Virus record (IMG/VR): IMGVR_UViG_3300018875_000005
Span: 22,093-86,092 of that record
Direction: 5' to 3' (one strand)
Source: a virus
Length of the DNA: 64,000 nt
Translations under genes and position numbers: made by a program
Shown here: piece after piece, positions 9,416 to 16,812 of the stretch
Layout: each line of letters begins with the position of its first letter
Position numbering within the stretch: the stretch's first letter is position 1
The notes under the pieces: model-generated
Database searches by the model: none
What the model was told of the DNA's origin: nothing
What the model saw: the letters and a program-made list of their open reading frames with translations, nothing else

Positions 9416-9861
9416 TGGTGTGCCGCGCGGTCCGGCGGCTCCCTGCCCGTCTGGGCCGCCGCGGCATCTTCCTCCTGGTGTTGGGCGCGGGTAAGACGTG
9501 CTACGGCATCGGGTTCATCGTGGAGCCGCAGACCGGTGCGCAGGGGCTGCGCCTGCTCACCGAGATGTGTTCCCTTCAGTCGTGGGCGTGGCTATGGATC
9601 GTCGCGGGATTGGTCACGCTGGGCTCTGCGTTCGTCGGCATCGGACGGGATTGGTTTGGGTTCGTTGCTGCTCTTATCCCCCCAACGGTGTGGGCTCTGG
9701 CCTACATCGTCGCCGTGGTCAACGGCGACTACTCACGCGGCGGTTTCGTCGCGGTCTGGTACCTGACGAGCCATGTCGGGGTGATCTTGTGGGCTTCTGG
9801 GGTGCCCGAGCATTCGGTTCCCCCATCACCTCGGAGGTCCCGGAGAGGTACAGCGCCGTGA
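9415..9861 (+). CDS. Four-segment membrane protein of the lysis cassette
   Basis: About 148 residues. The start is either the ATG at 9415 (TGATG overlap with the holin-like gene) or a GTG one codon earlier. There are four clear hydrophobic helices, beginning near residues 18, 53, 80 and 108 (e.g. WAWLWIVAGLVTLGSAF). A basic N-terminus and Arg-rich C-terminus suggest both ends are cytoplasmic. It could be a second holin, an antiholin or a spanin-like accessory; the sequence alone does not decide. It is coupled to the next gene by a GTGA overlap. Confidence 0.68.
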   Translation: MVCRAVRRLPARLGRRGIFLLVLGAGKTCYGIGFIVEPQTGAQGLRLLTEMCSLQSWAWLWIVAGLVTLGSAFVGIGRDWFGFVAALIPPTVWALAYIVAVVNGDYSRGGFVAVWYLTSHVGVILWASGVPEHSVPPSPRRSRRGTAP

Positions 9862-10241
9862 GCACAGCGGAATGGGCGACGATCATCACCGCAGCAGGCG
9901 GCATTCTCGGCGGGGGCGGCTGGTTCGTCGCCCGCGCGACGGTCAAGGCGGCACGGGTGACGAAGGAGGCCAACGAGGCGGTTGCCCGGATCCAGGCGCA
10001 GCCGGCGGCGCAGCAGGCGTCGCTGGCGGTTCTGGAGGCGACGGTGCGGCGGGTGGACAAGGAGAACGAGGCGTTGCGGACGGAGAACCAGCAGATCCGG
10101 GAGCGGCAGACGCGCATGGAGCGGATCTTGAAGGCGTTCTCGTGGACGTTGGAGGACTTCTACCGGTGGGCGCGGAATCCGGTGGGTGACCCGCCGCCTG
10201 TGCATCCGTTGGTGGATGAGTACAACCGAACTGGAGTTTGA
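9858..10241 (+). CDS. Membrane-anchored coiled-coil protein of the lysis cassette
   Basis: A 127-residue protein starting at GTG 9858 inside a GTGA overlap. The N-terminal hydrophobic anchor (WATIITAAGGILGGGGWFVA, residues 5-24) is followed by a long charged coiled coil (about 30-100) rich in Glu, Arg and Gln. The layout resembles the small DUF2746-type proteins seen after holins in actinophages, although I cannot confirm that family. A role as lysis accessory is likely from position. It is the last gene before the 34-bp repeat at 10287. Confidence 0.68.
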   Translation: MSTAEWATIITAAGGILGGGGWFVARATVKAARVTKEANEAVARIQAQPAAQQASLAVLEATVRRVDKENEALRTENQQIRERQTRMERILKAFSWTLEDFYRWARNPVGDPPPVHPLVDEYNRTGV

Positions 10242-10286
10242 GCAGTGGCTTTCCTGTCGGCTTTGACCTGCTGGTTTTCCGCCGCA

Positions 10287-10320
10287 CGTCCTACGAAAAC
10301 GCACCCTAAATAACGGGCGC
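10287..10320. repeat. 34-bp inverted repeat, left copy (IR-L)
   Basis: This copy begins CGTCCTACGAAAACG and ends AATAACGGGCGC. Its exact reverse complement recurs at 25075-25108, with 34 of 34 bases identical. The two copies bound a 14.8-kb block with paired tyrosine-recombinase genes. The copy is AT-rich for this genome and does not fold on itself, so it is not a terminator. It may be a recombination site (invertible segment or att-type core) or a terminal inverted repeat of a mobile module; both are inference. Confidence 0.9.
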
Positions 10321-10406
10321 TCGCGATCTTGCCTGGCCTATGGGCCGCGCGGCTGAGCCCGTCCCGGAGCCTGCGGGTCGCCGCTGGTACGGGGGCGGGC
10401 TAGCCG

Positions 10407-10420
10407 TACGATCCGGGGCA
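10407..10420 (+). promoter_or_regulatory. Putative -10 box for a leaderless gene
   Basis: TACGAT at 10407-10412 lies seven bases before the ATG at 10420, and no ribosome-binding site precedes that ATG. Actinobacteria translate many leaderless mRNAs, and the spacing would put transcription start at or next to the A of ATG. No clear -35 is visible. Confidence 0.4.
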
Positions 10421-10689
10421 TGGCTGATGTGTTCGATTTCCCTGCTGATCTGGTCGAGGCCGCGCGCCGCTTCCACGAGGTGACCAGCGAGCTGGACGTG
10501 CTGGAGCGCCCGACGTTCACGGCGGACTATCCGGAGGGCGTGGTGGAGCGCGAGGCGGAGCTGCGGGGTGCGGCGCGGGACCTGGCCGAGCAGGTGGTGA
10601 CGCACGAGTTCTGGGGCTCGTTGGAGGGGCCGGCGCGGGTGGAGGCTCGGTCTGCGTTGAAGCAGATGGCCAGGTCGTCGGCGGGTTGA
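10420..10689 (+). CDS. Small acidic protein of unknown function
   Basis: An 89-residue protein, mostly helical and acidic (MADVFDFPADLVEAARRFHE), with no cysteine, signal peptide or membrane segment. It is probably translated from a leaderless transcript (TACGAT seven bases before the ATG). It is the first gene inside the inverted-repeat-bounded block. I do not recognise the family. Confidence 0.62.
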   Translation: MADVFDFPADLVEAARRFHEVTSELDVLERPTFTADYPEGVVEREAELRGAARDLAEQVVTHEFWGSLEGPARVEARSALKQMARSSAG

Positions 10690-10795
10690 TCCGGACTTGT
10701 CACCCATTCCGCTTACGCTGCTGGGCAGTTGGATGGCTGCTGGGGCGCGGGGCTCCTGTCTGGGGGCGGCTGTCCTGCACAGGAGGTGGAACGCC

Positions 10796-11086
10796 ATGGC
10801 GCGGAACCGGGTGAAGTTCACGTTCAACGAGAAGGCGCTAGAGAAGGCGGCCGGGAAGGCAGCGCAGCCTGTGGTGGAGCGGCTAGCGCGGGATCTGACC
10901 GCGATGCTTCAGGGGATGGCCGGGGAGTTTGAGGGGCGGCCGGTGGAGGAGATCAAGCCGGTGCTTCAGGCGCGGTGGGCGCGTACCACTTCGGGTGGGA
11001 GCATCACGGACCCGGAACTGTCGCAGTACGCTGAGGCGATAGCGGTGGGTCGGTCGATCGAGGTGCGGGCGGACAGGCTGCGGTGA
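10796..11086 (+). CDS. Small helical protein of unknown function
   Basis: A 96-residue protein. AGGAGGT upstream fixes the ATG at 10796 rather than the more distal GTG in the same frame. The N-terminus is basic (MARNRVKFTFNEKALEKAAG) and the body helical; a stretch PVVERLARDLTAMLQGMAGE suggests amphipathic helices. It faces the leftward cluster across a strong bidirectional terminator. No family is recognised. Confidence 0.66.
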   Translation: MARNRVKFTFNEKALEKAAGKAAQPVVERLARDLTAMLQGMAGEFEGRPVEEIKPVLQARWARTTSGGSITDPELSQYAEAIAVGRSIEVRADRLR

Positions 11087-11103
11087 CCGCGTAGGCTGAC
11101 ACG

Positions 11104-11142
11104 GCGGGGCCCCTTCCCACTGCGACTGGGAAGGGGCCCCGC
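11104..11142. terminator. Bidirectional terminator between convergent genes
   Basis: A perfect 16-bp stem (GCGGGGCCCCTTCCCA with its complement) around a 7-nt loop, placed between the convergent stops at 11086 and 11168. It lacks a T-run but is very stable and would work in both directions. Confidence 0.8.
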
Positions 11143-11167
11143 ACTGTGCCGGGTCAGTGGGCCAACG

Positions 11168-11446
11168 TCACTCCTTGGGGCTCTGTGCGGCGATGGCTCG
11201 CCTAAGACGGCGGGCCCGGTCGACGGTCTCCTCGTTCCAGCCGTGTAGGTGGGCGACTTCCTCCAGTGCGGTGTCTCCGCCGCAGATGTCGTCATGCTGG
11301 TGGTCCTCCTCGCAGCCCCAGCCGCAGAGGAGGGCGTAGAGCCAGGCGTCGGCCCGGTCCTTGGCCCAGTCGCGGGAGTCGAAGGCGAGGGTTCGGCGGA
11401 GACTTGTCAGCGCTTCGGTGAGGTCGGCCGGGGGCGGCTTGCTCAT
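11168..11446 (-). CDS. Small Cys/His-containing protein
   Basis: A 92-residue protein, last gene of a leftward cluster that begins at 12905. After an N-terminal helical part it has LLCGWGCEEDHQHDDICGG (about residues 40-58), a Cys/His-rich patch that could bind a metal. The C-terminal helix is basic. The ATG is preceded by a purine-rich GTGAGGACC stretch. I recognise no named domain; similar small proteins are frequent in Streptomyces prophages. Confidence 0.65.
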   Translation of the reverse strand: MSKPPPADLTEALTSLRRTLAFDSRDWAKDRADAWLYALLCGWGCEEDHQHDDICGGDTALEEVAHLHGWNEETVDRARRLRRAIAAQSPKE

Positions 11447-11456
11447 GGTCTGGTCC

Positions 11457-11669
11457 TCACTTCTGGCTGGTGGGGTTGGGGTCGACGTGGGTGAGGGCGA
11501 TGCCGCCGCTGACGCCGTCGACGGAGACGACGGCCGCGCCGTGGCCGAGCGTCCAGGCGGGGGTGCGGGTTCGGGTGTGCAGCGGCTTGTCGTCGCGGGC
11601 GTCAGGGTAGGCCGTGACGGGTGTGCCGATGGGGTACAGGGCGTTCCACTGCTCAGCGGTCAGGGCCAT
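11457..11669 (-). CDS. Conserved small Streptomyces protein
   Basis: A 70-residue protein opening MALTAEQWNALYPIGTPVTA and ending IALTHVDPNPTSQK. This pattern (TAEQWNxLYPxGTPV ... ALTHVDP) recurs in many short Streptomyces chromosomal and prophage proteins of unknown function. It is probably a single beta-barrel-like domain. It sits in the leftward cluster, 10 nt after its neighbour's stop, with a GAGGACC ribosome-binding site. Confidence 0.72.
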   Translation of the reverse strand: MALTAEQWNALYPIGTPVTAYPDARDDKPLHTRTRTPAWTLGHGAAVVSVDGVSGGIALTHVDPNPTSQK

Positions 11670-11678
11670 GTCGGGTCC

Positions 11679-11960
11679 TCACTTCTCGGTGTCGTCATCG
11701 GGACGCAGGCTGGGGCCGAACAGTTCTTCCGGGAGGTTCTGCGCGGGGAGTCCCAGGGAGGTCTCCACCGCGCGCAGCAGCTCTTGGAGTCGGTTCAGAT
11801 AGACGGCACGTTCCCATTCGAGCCGCACCACGTGCTGCTCTCGCTCCGGGTGCAGTTCCCAGTATTCGTATGCCTCGCGGGGCGCCCGTGCGATGGCCTG
11901 GCGGGCTTCCACAGCGAGGTCGGCGAGGTGTTGTCGCTGCTGCTCGGTCTCGCGCTGCAT
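11679..11960 (-). CDS. Helical protein of unknown function
   Basis: A 93-residue, Glu/Arg/Gln-rich protein (MQRETEQQRQHLADLAVEAR) predicted to be mostly coiled coil. I use the ATG at 11960, which overlaps the end of the upstream gene by design of the cluster; a longer in-frame extension to 12275 is antisense-like and unlikely. No catalytic or metal-binding motif is visible. Confidence 0.65.
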   Translation of the reverse strand: MQRETEQQRQHLADLAVEARQAIARAPREAYEYWELHPEREQHVVRLEWERAVYLNRLQELLRAVETSLGLPAQNLPEELFGPSLRPDDDTEK

Positions 11961-11962
11961 GG

Positions 11963-12232
11963 TCAGTTCTCCTGGTCGGTGTCGGGCAGCACGACGCGGG
12001 CGGTGACGATGAGCTTGGTGCCGGGCGGGAAGTTGTCTGCGGTGGCCTGGAAGCCGGGGCCGCTCTCGATGCCGTGGTGGGCCTTGTCCGGTGTGCCCTC
12101 GGGCCCCCAGAAGTAGCCGAGGAACCGGGACTCGCGGGTGTAGCGGTCGGTCAGGTACTTGGGGTGGAGTTCGAGGACGGTCGTGGTCTGCGGGTTGTCC
12201 GGGGAGAGAACTTCGCTGGGCTGGGCACGCAT
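11963..12232 (-). CDS. Small protein of unknown function
   Basis: An 89-residue protein. The ATG at 12232 has GAGGA 9 nt upstream; a GTG at 12247 that overlaps the upstream stop is an alternative. The middle segment (YTRESRFLGYFWGPEGTPDK) and a beta-rich C-terminus ending LIVTARVVLPDTDQEN suggest a compact beta fold. No family is recognised. It is the fourth of six genes in the leftward run. Confidence 0.64.
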   Translation of the reverse strand: MRAQPSEVLSPDNPQTTTVLELHPKYLTDRYTRESRFLGYFWGPEGTPDKAHHGIESGPGFQATADNFPPGTKLIVTARVVLPDTDQEN

Positions 12233-12243
12233 GGTCGTGGTCC

Positions 12244-12477
12244 TCACTCTCCGGTGAAGTGGGCGGGCCGGTCATAGGTGCGGATTACGATGCGCCGGCC
12301 GGGGTTCTCCTGCTGCACTTCGGCGTAGTGGCGGGCGGCGGCTTGGAGGGCGCCGCTGCCTCCGGGGGAGCCGAAGCCGAGGAGCTGGCCGGTGTCGGCG
12401 TCGTGGATGCGGTAGTGGATGACAGGGTCGGTGGGGTTGGCGTCGGCAAGGCGCATGCCATTCCACGTGTCGGTCAT
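12244..12477 (-). CDS. Small protein of unknown function
   Basis: A 77-residue protein whose start I set at ATG 12477, with GAGGACACC upstream. It contains DPVIHYRIHDADTGQLLGFG and RRIVIRTYDRPAHF, which look like paired beta strands around a Gly-rich turn. It forms part of the leftward cluster, where small gaps and GAGGAC-type ribosome-binding sites recur. I do not recognise the family. Confidence 0.62.
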   Translation of the reverse strand: MTDTWNGMRLADANPTDPVIHYRIHDADTGQLLGFGSPGGSGALQAAARHYAEVQQENPGRRIVIRTYDRPAHFTGE

Positions 12478-12488
12478 GGTCGGTGTCC

Positions 12489-12905
12489 TCACTTCTCGGT
12501 GTTCTTGATGGCTGTGTAGAAGGTCTCCACGAGGTCGGCGGGCATCCGGTAGCCCACGACCTTCCCGAATCCCGGTCCCTGCGGCTCGACCGGAGCAGGA
12601 ATGCCGTCCGGCCACCAGCCTTTGCGGATTCCGCGCTCCAGGACCCGCTTCAGTGGGGCGCTGTGCCCGCGGAGGCTGGTGTCCTCGTCGTCGCGGAGGT
12701 CGTCAGCGGAGACGAATCCGTCGCGGATGGCGGCCTCGCGGACGATGCGGCGGGCGCGGGCGGGGAGTTCCCGGTAGTAGCGCTCGGCTCGTTCGGGGGT
12801 CCAGGTGGTGTCGATCTCGACGTGGGCGGTGTGGTTGGCGAGGAGGTCCAAGAGCCGGTTCTGGAAGTCGCCGGTGGGGTCCTCCACGGTGACCGTGATT
12901 CTCAC
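12489..12905 (-). CDS. First gene of the leftward cluster; conserved protein of unknown function
   Basis: A 138-residue protein with GGGAGG upstream of its ATG. The N-terminal strand-rich part (MRITVTVEDPTGDFQNRLLD) leads into a helical region with ERAERYYRELPARARRIVRE, and the C-terminus has VVGYRMPADLVETFYTAIK. The layout, a short N-terminal strand followed by a helical winged-type core, recalls small Streptomyces proteins with an HTH-like fold, but no named family is certain. It heads the operon that diverges from the excisionase-like gene, with an inverted repeat in the shared promoter region. Confidence 0.7.
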   Translation of the reverse strand: MRITVTVEDPTGDFQNRLLDLLANHTAHVEIDTTWTPERAERYYRELPARARRIVREAAIRDGFVSADDLRDDEDTSLRGHSAPLKRVLERGIRKGWWPDGIPAPVEPQGPGFGKVVGYRMPADLVETFYTAIKNTEK

Positions 12906-12922
12906 AGAGCCTCCCGTAGTGA

Positions 12923-12999
12923 CTGACGTGGATAGATGTGAACTGACGGGATGACAGTACCGGCTCCGCGCTCATCTGTCCATGGTTTATCCACGTCAG
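12923..12999. promoter_or_regulatory. Divergent regulatory region with 12-bp inverted repeat
   Basis: CTGACGTGGATA at 12923-12934 is repeated in inverse as TATCCACGTCAG at 12988-12999, with 53 bases between. The pair lies between the leftward cluster and the rightward excisionase-like gene, so it could be a two-site operator for a dimeric regulator, perhaps with looping. No perfect promoter boxes are apparent. Confidence 0.6.
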
Positions 13000-13079
13000 A
13001 ACGGACGAGCGAATACCGCTCCGGAATAACCCCGGAGGACCTTCCTAACCACGGGGCAGCGCCAGTCGGGTGATGGGCC

Positions 13080-13409
13080 GTGACCCGCGCTGGCCCATCT
13101 CGGTGGCAGGATGTGACCACCCCCGACCACGCCGCCGCCTTGCCGCGCCTCCACACCTACGCCGAGGCCGCCGAGATCCTTCGCATCGAGGAGAGTTGGC
13201 TGCGGCAGCACATCAAGCAGTTGCCGCGCGTGAAGCTGGGCGGGCGCGTGTTCTTCACCGACGCGGACCTGCGGCGGATCATCGAGCTGCACCACCATGA
13301 GCCGGAGCAGTCCGCGCGGCCCGTCCCGAGTGGGCAGCCGAGCCCGGCTGGCCCGCACCCGTTCTCCGACCTTAAGCCGCTGCCACGCCGACGCCGACCG
13401 CCGCCGTAG
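13080..13409 (+). CDS. Excisionase-like MerR-type HTH protein
   Basis: About 109 residues from GTG 13080, or 98 from GTG 13113. The core TYAEAAEILRIEESWLRQHI, followed by KQLPRVKLGGRVFFTDADLRRII, is a typical MerR/HTH_17 excisionase-family domain: a helix-turn-helix plus a wing with K-GGRVFFT. A Pro/Arg-rich tail follows. Such proteins bend DNA at attachment sites or act as small regulators. It lies upstream of the tyrosine recombinase and diverges from the leftward cluster, which fits a directionality factor or regulator of the block. The choice between those roles is inference. Confidence 0.78.
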   Translation: MTRAGPSRWQDVTTPDHAAALPRLHTYAEAAEILRIEESWLRQHIKQLPRVKLGGRVFFTDADLRRIIELHHHEPEQSARPVPSGQPSPAGPHPFSDLKPLPRRRRPPP

Positions 13410-13470
13410 TCCGGACCGCGCCGCAGAATCGCTCTGGGAGATGCGCATAACGTGTGTTTAGAGCCCGGAG

Positions 13471-13499
13471 GCGGGGCCGCGAGGAGGATCCTGCCCCGC
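13471..13499. terminator. Hairpin between convergent genes
   Basis: GCGGGGC at 13471-13477 pairs with GCCCCGC at 13493-13499 around a 15-nt loop. It sits between the ends of the rightward HTH gene (13409) and the leftward Cys-rich gene (13517). Confidence 0.5.
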
Positions 13500-13516
13500 G
13501 GGGGGAGGCTGACTTT

Positions 13517-13738
13517 TCAGAGGTCTCCTACCTGGTGGCAGTCCCAGTCGCACGCCCCACCGTTGTCGTCTGAGCAGTCATGCGGAGGGTCCGGGTCGAG
13601 CGGAGGCAGAGGGCCGTGGAACGACTCCCACGCGGGCCGGACGGCCCGGACGGTGTTCATCGTCCAGTCCATTGCCTCCGGGCCCGCGCAGATCCAGCAG
13701 ACGTAGTTGTCGTCGTGCTTGCACCTCTTGTCGCTCAT
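13517..13738 (-). CDS. Small Cys/His-rich protein
   Basis: A 73-residue protein (ATG 13738; a GTG at 13756 is an in-frame alternative). It has two Cys/His clusters, MSDKRCKHDDNYVCWICAG at the start and HDCSDDNGGACDWDCH near the end, consistent with one or two zinc sites. No ribosome-binding site is evident, so a leaderless or weakly translated mRNA is possible. It is single and convergent with its left neighbour. Function is unknown. Confidence 0.6.
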   Translation of the reverse strand: MSDKRCKHDDNYVCWICAGPEAMDWTMNTVRAVRPAWESFHGPLPPLDPDPPHDCSDDNGGACDWDCHQVGDL

Positions 13739-13974
13739 GCCCACAGGATCGTTCACCGCATCCCCGCCCCTTCGTAGAACGCGCGGGGATGCGACCTCAT
13801 GCTCCCTGATCGGCTTCTCCTGGTGACGTCATCTGGATCGCAGGATCGCTCCTGGCGAAGAATCGAACGGCTCGAACGATCCGCCCTCCGTACGGCCGCG
13901 CCGGAGGCAACAAACCGTCTGGCTCCAGATAATGTCTCTTCTCAGGAGCGAAACGATCGAGACCGGAGAGACGG

Positions 13975-14361
13975 ATGAGCGACGGCTTGAGCGAGGACGT
14001 GCGCCAGCACGTCCACTCCCTCTTCTTCGACCAGATGAAAATCTGCGGCTGCGGCCTGCCCGAACTCACCCTCGAACTCGTCCGGGACCTCCTGACCGTC
14101 ATCGAGGAGCGTGGGCGCACCGAGACCGTCATCCCCCACGAGGGCGCCCGTCACATCGTCCTGTCCGTCCTGGATAACATCGACCTGATCGAACACGGCA
14201 GCATCATCGACGCCGCCTGGCTGACGAAGAAGGGCCGGTGGTACCTGCGCGCCCTCCAACGCGTCGAGTGGGAAGACATCGAAGACGAAGGCGTCGGCCT
14301 GCCCCACGACGGCACGCCCTGCACCGAAGCATGCCTCAAGCCCTTCTGGATTCAGCAGTGA
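13975..14361 (+). CDS. Small protein overlapping the recombinase gene
   Basis: A 128-residue protein with a GGAGAG ribosome-binding site, coupled to the recombinase downstream by a GTGA overlap. It contains KICGCGLPELTLELVRDLLT and, near the C-terminus, HDGTPCTEACLKPFW, so a small metal site is possible; most of the chain is helical. Its fixed place in front of two recombinase genes suggests an accessory role, perhaps like the small third protein of some multi-recombinase elements. That is inference. No family is recognised. The 236 bases upstream hold no gene; a GATAAT hexamer at 13928-13933 could be a -10 box. Confidence 0.74.
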   Translation: MSDGLSEDVRQHVHSLFFDQMKICGCGLPELTLELVRDLLTVIEERGRTETVIPHEGARHIVLSVLDNIDLIEHGSIIDAAWLTKKGRWYLRALQRVEWEDIEDEGVGLPHDGTPCTEACLKPFWIQQ

Positions 14362-15488
14362 GCGAGCACGACGACGCGGACGAGGTGGTCGACGCCGAAC
14401 TGGTCGACGACCACCTGCCCGCCCGACGCAACACCGGCCTGCCCGCGCACCCCGGTACCAAGAACGACCCCGACGCCTGGCTCCCCCCGGAGGTCCAAGA
14501 GGACGTCAAGGCGGGCATCGCCGACGCCACCGACCGCGCCTACACCGCGGACTTCGAGCAGTTCGCCGCCTGGTGCGCCACGGTCGGCCGGCGCCCCATG
14601 CCCGCCGCGGCGCAGACCGTCACCCACTACATCTCCACCCTGACCCGCACCCCGCGGGCCAAGACCGGGCGGCCGTACAGCCCGGCCACACTGGAACGCA
14701 TCATCGCCGCGATCCGCACCACCCACGCCGCCGCCGACCAGCCCATCCCCGAGACCAAGGGAGCGCGGAAGGTCGTCGCCGGCTACCGGGAACGGCTGGC
14801 CAACGCCAAGGACCCGGCCGCCGCCCCCCGGCGGGTGTCCCCCGCCCTGCCGGACATCGTGCGGCGGGCGCTGGCCCCGCTCGACCGCACCACCCTGCGC
14901 GGCAAGCGGGACGCCGCGCTGCTGCTGCTGGGGTTCGCCTGCGCGGCCAGGGCGAGCGAGCTGGTGGCCCTGGACATCGACAGCGTCACCACCCCGCCCG
15001 AGGTGGAGGGCATCGGCGTGAAGGTGAAGCTGTACCGCAGGAAGGTCAAGAAGTGGCAGGACATCACGGTGAAGTACGGGAAGGACCCCGACACGTGCCC
15101 GGTGCGGGCCGTCCGCGCGCTCATCGCCGCGCTGGCCGACGAGGGCCACACCGCGGGGCCGCTGTTCCTGCGGATCGACCGGTGGGGGTACCTCGCCCCG
15201 CCCATGTACCGGGGCGGCCGGCCGATCGGTGATCCCAGCGGGCGGATGACGGAGGAGGCAGCCTCGGACGTGGTGGAGAAGGCGATGGCGCGGGTCGGGC
15301 AGCCGGGCCGGTGGCGGTCTCACTCGCTGCGGCGGGGCTTCGTCACCGCGGCGCGGAAGGCTGGTGCCGACCCGGTGCACACCAGTAGACATGGCGGCTG
15401 GGTCGATGGGTCCAAGGCGTACCAGAGCTACATCGAAGAAGACGACGGGCTGGGCGACGACAACCCGCTCACCGACATCGGACTGTGA
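14358..15488 (+). CDS. Tyrosine recombinase / integrase
   Basis: A 376-residue protein (GTG start in a GTGA overlap). Residues about 50-150 are a SAM-like core-binding domain (DFEQFAAWCATVGRRPMP); residues 165-370 are the catalytic domain. Catalytic residues are visible: R198 (CAARASEL), H322 and R325 (HSLRRG), H345 (RHGGW) and nucleophile Y355 (KAYQSY). The set appears complete, so it should cut and rejoin DNA. Phages use such enzymes for integration; here it lies in a block flanked by a 34-bp inverted repeat. The next gene encodes a related protein that lacks the tyrosine. Confidence 0.93.
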   Translation: MSEHDDADEVVDAELVDDHLPARRNTGLPAHPGTKNDPDAWLPPEVQEDVKAGIADATDRAYTADFEQFAAWCATVGRRPMPAAAQTVTHYISTLTRTPRAKTGRPYSPATLERIIAAIRTTHAAADQPIPETKGARKVVAGYRERLANAKDPAAAPRRVSPALPDIVRRALAPLDRTTLRGKRDAALLLLGFACAARASELVALDIDSVTTPPEVEGIGVKVKLYRRKVKKWQDITVKYGKDPDTCPVRAVRALIAALADEGHTAGPLFLRIDRWGYLAPPMYRGGRPIGDPSGRMTEEAASDVVEKAMARVGQPGRWRSHSLRRGFVTAARKAGADPVHTSRHGGWVDGSKAYQSYIEEDDGLGDDNPLTDIGL

Positions 15489-15499
15489 GGGGAGCCAGG

Positions 15500-16747
15500 G
15501 TGACCACTGAGGCGCAGGCGCCGTCGATCGTGCAGCTCGGGGCGGTGGTGGACCGGCTCGCCCCGGCCGTGTCCGGCTCCCGGCTGCGGCAACTGCGGTG
15601 GGTGGCCGGGGAGATGGAGCGGGCGCTGGCCGATCCGGTGATGCCCGCCGAGGCCCGCGCGAGCCTGCGGGGGCTGCTGGGGGATGAGGCGGTGATGGTG
15701 TACCTGACGCTGGCCGCGGCGGGGCGGCTGCGGCGGGTGGACAGCCGCCGGGCGGGGCCGTCGCGGGCGTCCATGAGCGTGCGGGTGTCGTGTCTGCGGC
15801 AGATCGCCGCGGCGGCCGGGGTGGAGGTGGCGGTGCCGAGCGTGCCGCAGCCGGAGGCGAGGCCGGAGATTCCGCAGCATCAGCAGGCGGCGCTGTACCG
15901 GAGGTTGGTGGACATGGCGTCCGGGGGTCCGCTGTCCCGGGACGGCACCAGCCTGTCGGTCGAGGATCGGACGCGGCTGCTGGCGATGGTGGCGGTGGTG
16001 CTGGATACCGGGGCGCGGACGGGGGAGCTGGCCGCGCTGCGCATGTCCGACCTGGACCTGGAGGGCGGGGTGGTCGCGGTGCGGCGGCGGGTGCAGCGGG
16101 CGTCGGAGATGCAGGTGGCGCGGGTGGCGGCCCGGGTGGGGCTGGACCGGTCGACGGTGGGGCGGGTGCTGTCCGGCCGGCTGACGGGGTTCCGGCTGAG
16201 TGAGGAGGCCCGGCGGGCGGTGTGGGAGGTGTATGAGGAGGTGGCGGGCCGGCCGGTGGTGGAGGTGTGCCGGCTGCGGGAGGGCACGGTGGTGGCGGTG
16301 CGGCGCTGGCTGAAGGTCCGGGAGGGCCTGGTGGCGGGGCTGGAGGGCCGGGTGGAGGCGGTGTGGGTGTCGCTGGCGGCGAACGCGGTGAGCCTGCCGG
16401 GGTTGCCGTTGCAGCCGCGGGGGTTGCGGCGGGCGTACAGCCGGGGGGTGGTGGCGCTGAACTGGGTGATGGCCGGGGAGCACGGCTGGGAGCCGCTGCC
16501 GACGGCGTTGGAGACGCTGCGCCGGTCGGTGGAGGTCCGGCCGGCGGAGGAGCCGGCGGGGCCGGTATATGAGCGGCATCTGGGTGGGCGTCCGCATGCG
16601 GTGTTGTCGGAGGAGCAGCGGGAGCTGGCGCGGGTGTTGCTGGCGGATCCGGGGGTGACGGTGGAGGAGGTGATCCGCCGGGTGGGGACGTCGCGGGATG
16701 TGTTGTATCGGGAGGTGCCGGAGGCGCGGTCGCGTCGGCGGTTGTAG
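15500..16747 (+). CDS. Recombinase-like partner protein lacking the nucleophile, with embedded HTH
   Basis: About 415 residues. GAGGGGAG supports GTG 15500; GTG 15485, overlapping the recombinase stop, is possible. The catalytic-domain outline is kept: R173 (GARTGELAALRMSDLDL), L309-R310-R311 in place of HxLRR, with R307 where the His should be, and H328 in EHGWE. No tyrosine is found at the expected distance: the position aligned with Y355 of the neighbour is in TALETLRR. Between the first Arg box and LRR lies a LacI-type HTH (VARVAARVGLDRSTVGRVLS, about residues 205-225). A second resolvase-like HTH ends the protein (VTVEEVIRRVGTSRDVLYRE). It is probably a non-catalytic DNA-binding partner of the upstream recombinase. 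Confidence 0.8.
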   Translation: MTTEAQAPSIVQLGAVVDRLAPAVSGSRLRQLRWVAGEMERALADPVMPAEARASLRGLLGDEAVMVYLTLAAAGRLRRVDSRRAGPSRASMSVRVSCLRQIAAAAGVEVAVPSVPQPEARPEIPQHQQAALYRRLVDMASGGPLSRDGTSLSVEDRTRLLAMVAVVLDTGARTGELAALRMSDLDLEGGVVAVRRRVQRASEMQVARVAARVGLDRSTVGRVLSGRLTGFRLSEEARRAVWEVYEEVAGRPVVEVCRLREGTVVAVRRWLKVREGLVAGLEGRVEAVWVSLAANAVSLPGLPLQPRGLRRAYSRGVVALNWVMAGEHGWEPLPTALETLRRSVEVRPAEEPAGPVYERHLGGRPHAVLSEEQRELARVLLADPGVTVEEVIRRVGTSRDVLYREVPEARSRRRL

Positions 16748-16812
16748 TCGGGGGTGGTGTAGTTGGGCTGGTGGTGGGGCAGGTGTGGGGGTGCCGCCGC
16801 GCCGAGGCAGTG

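Noticed and set aside
10287-10320. 34-bp repeat as a transcription terminator
   Set aside because: The repeat has no internal stem, and the two copies are 14.8 kb apart in inverse order.
10697-10719. TTGTCA and TACGCT as a promoter of the 10796 gene
   Set aside because: The boxes are only 11 bp apart, too close for a standard sigma-70 promoter; TACGCT alone may still serve as -10.
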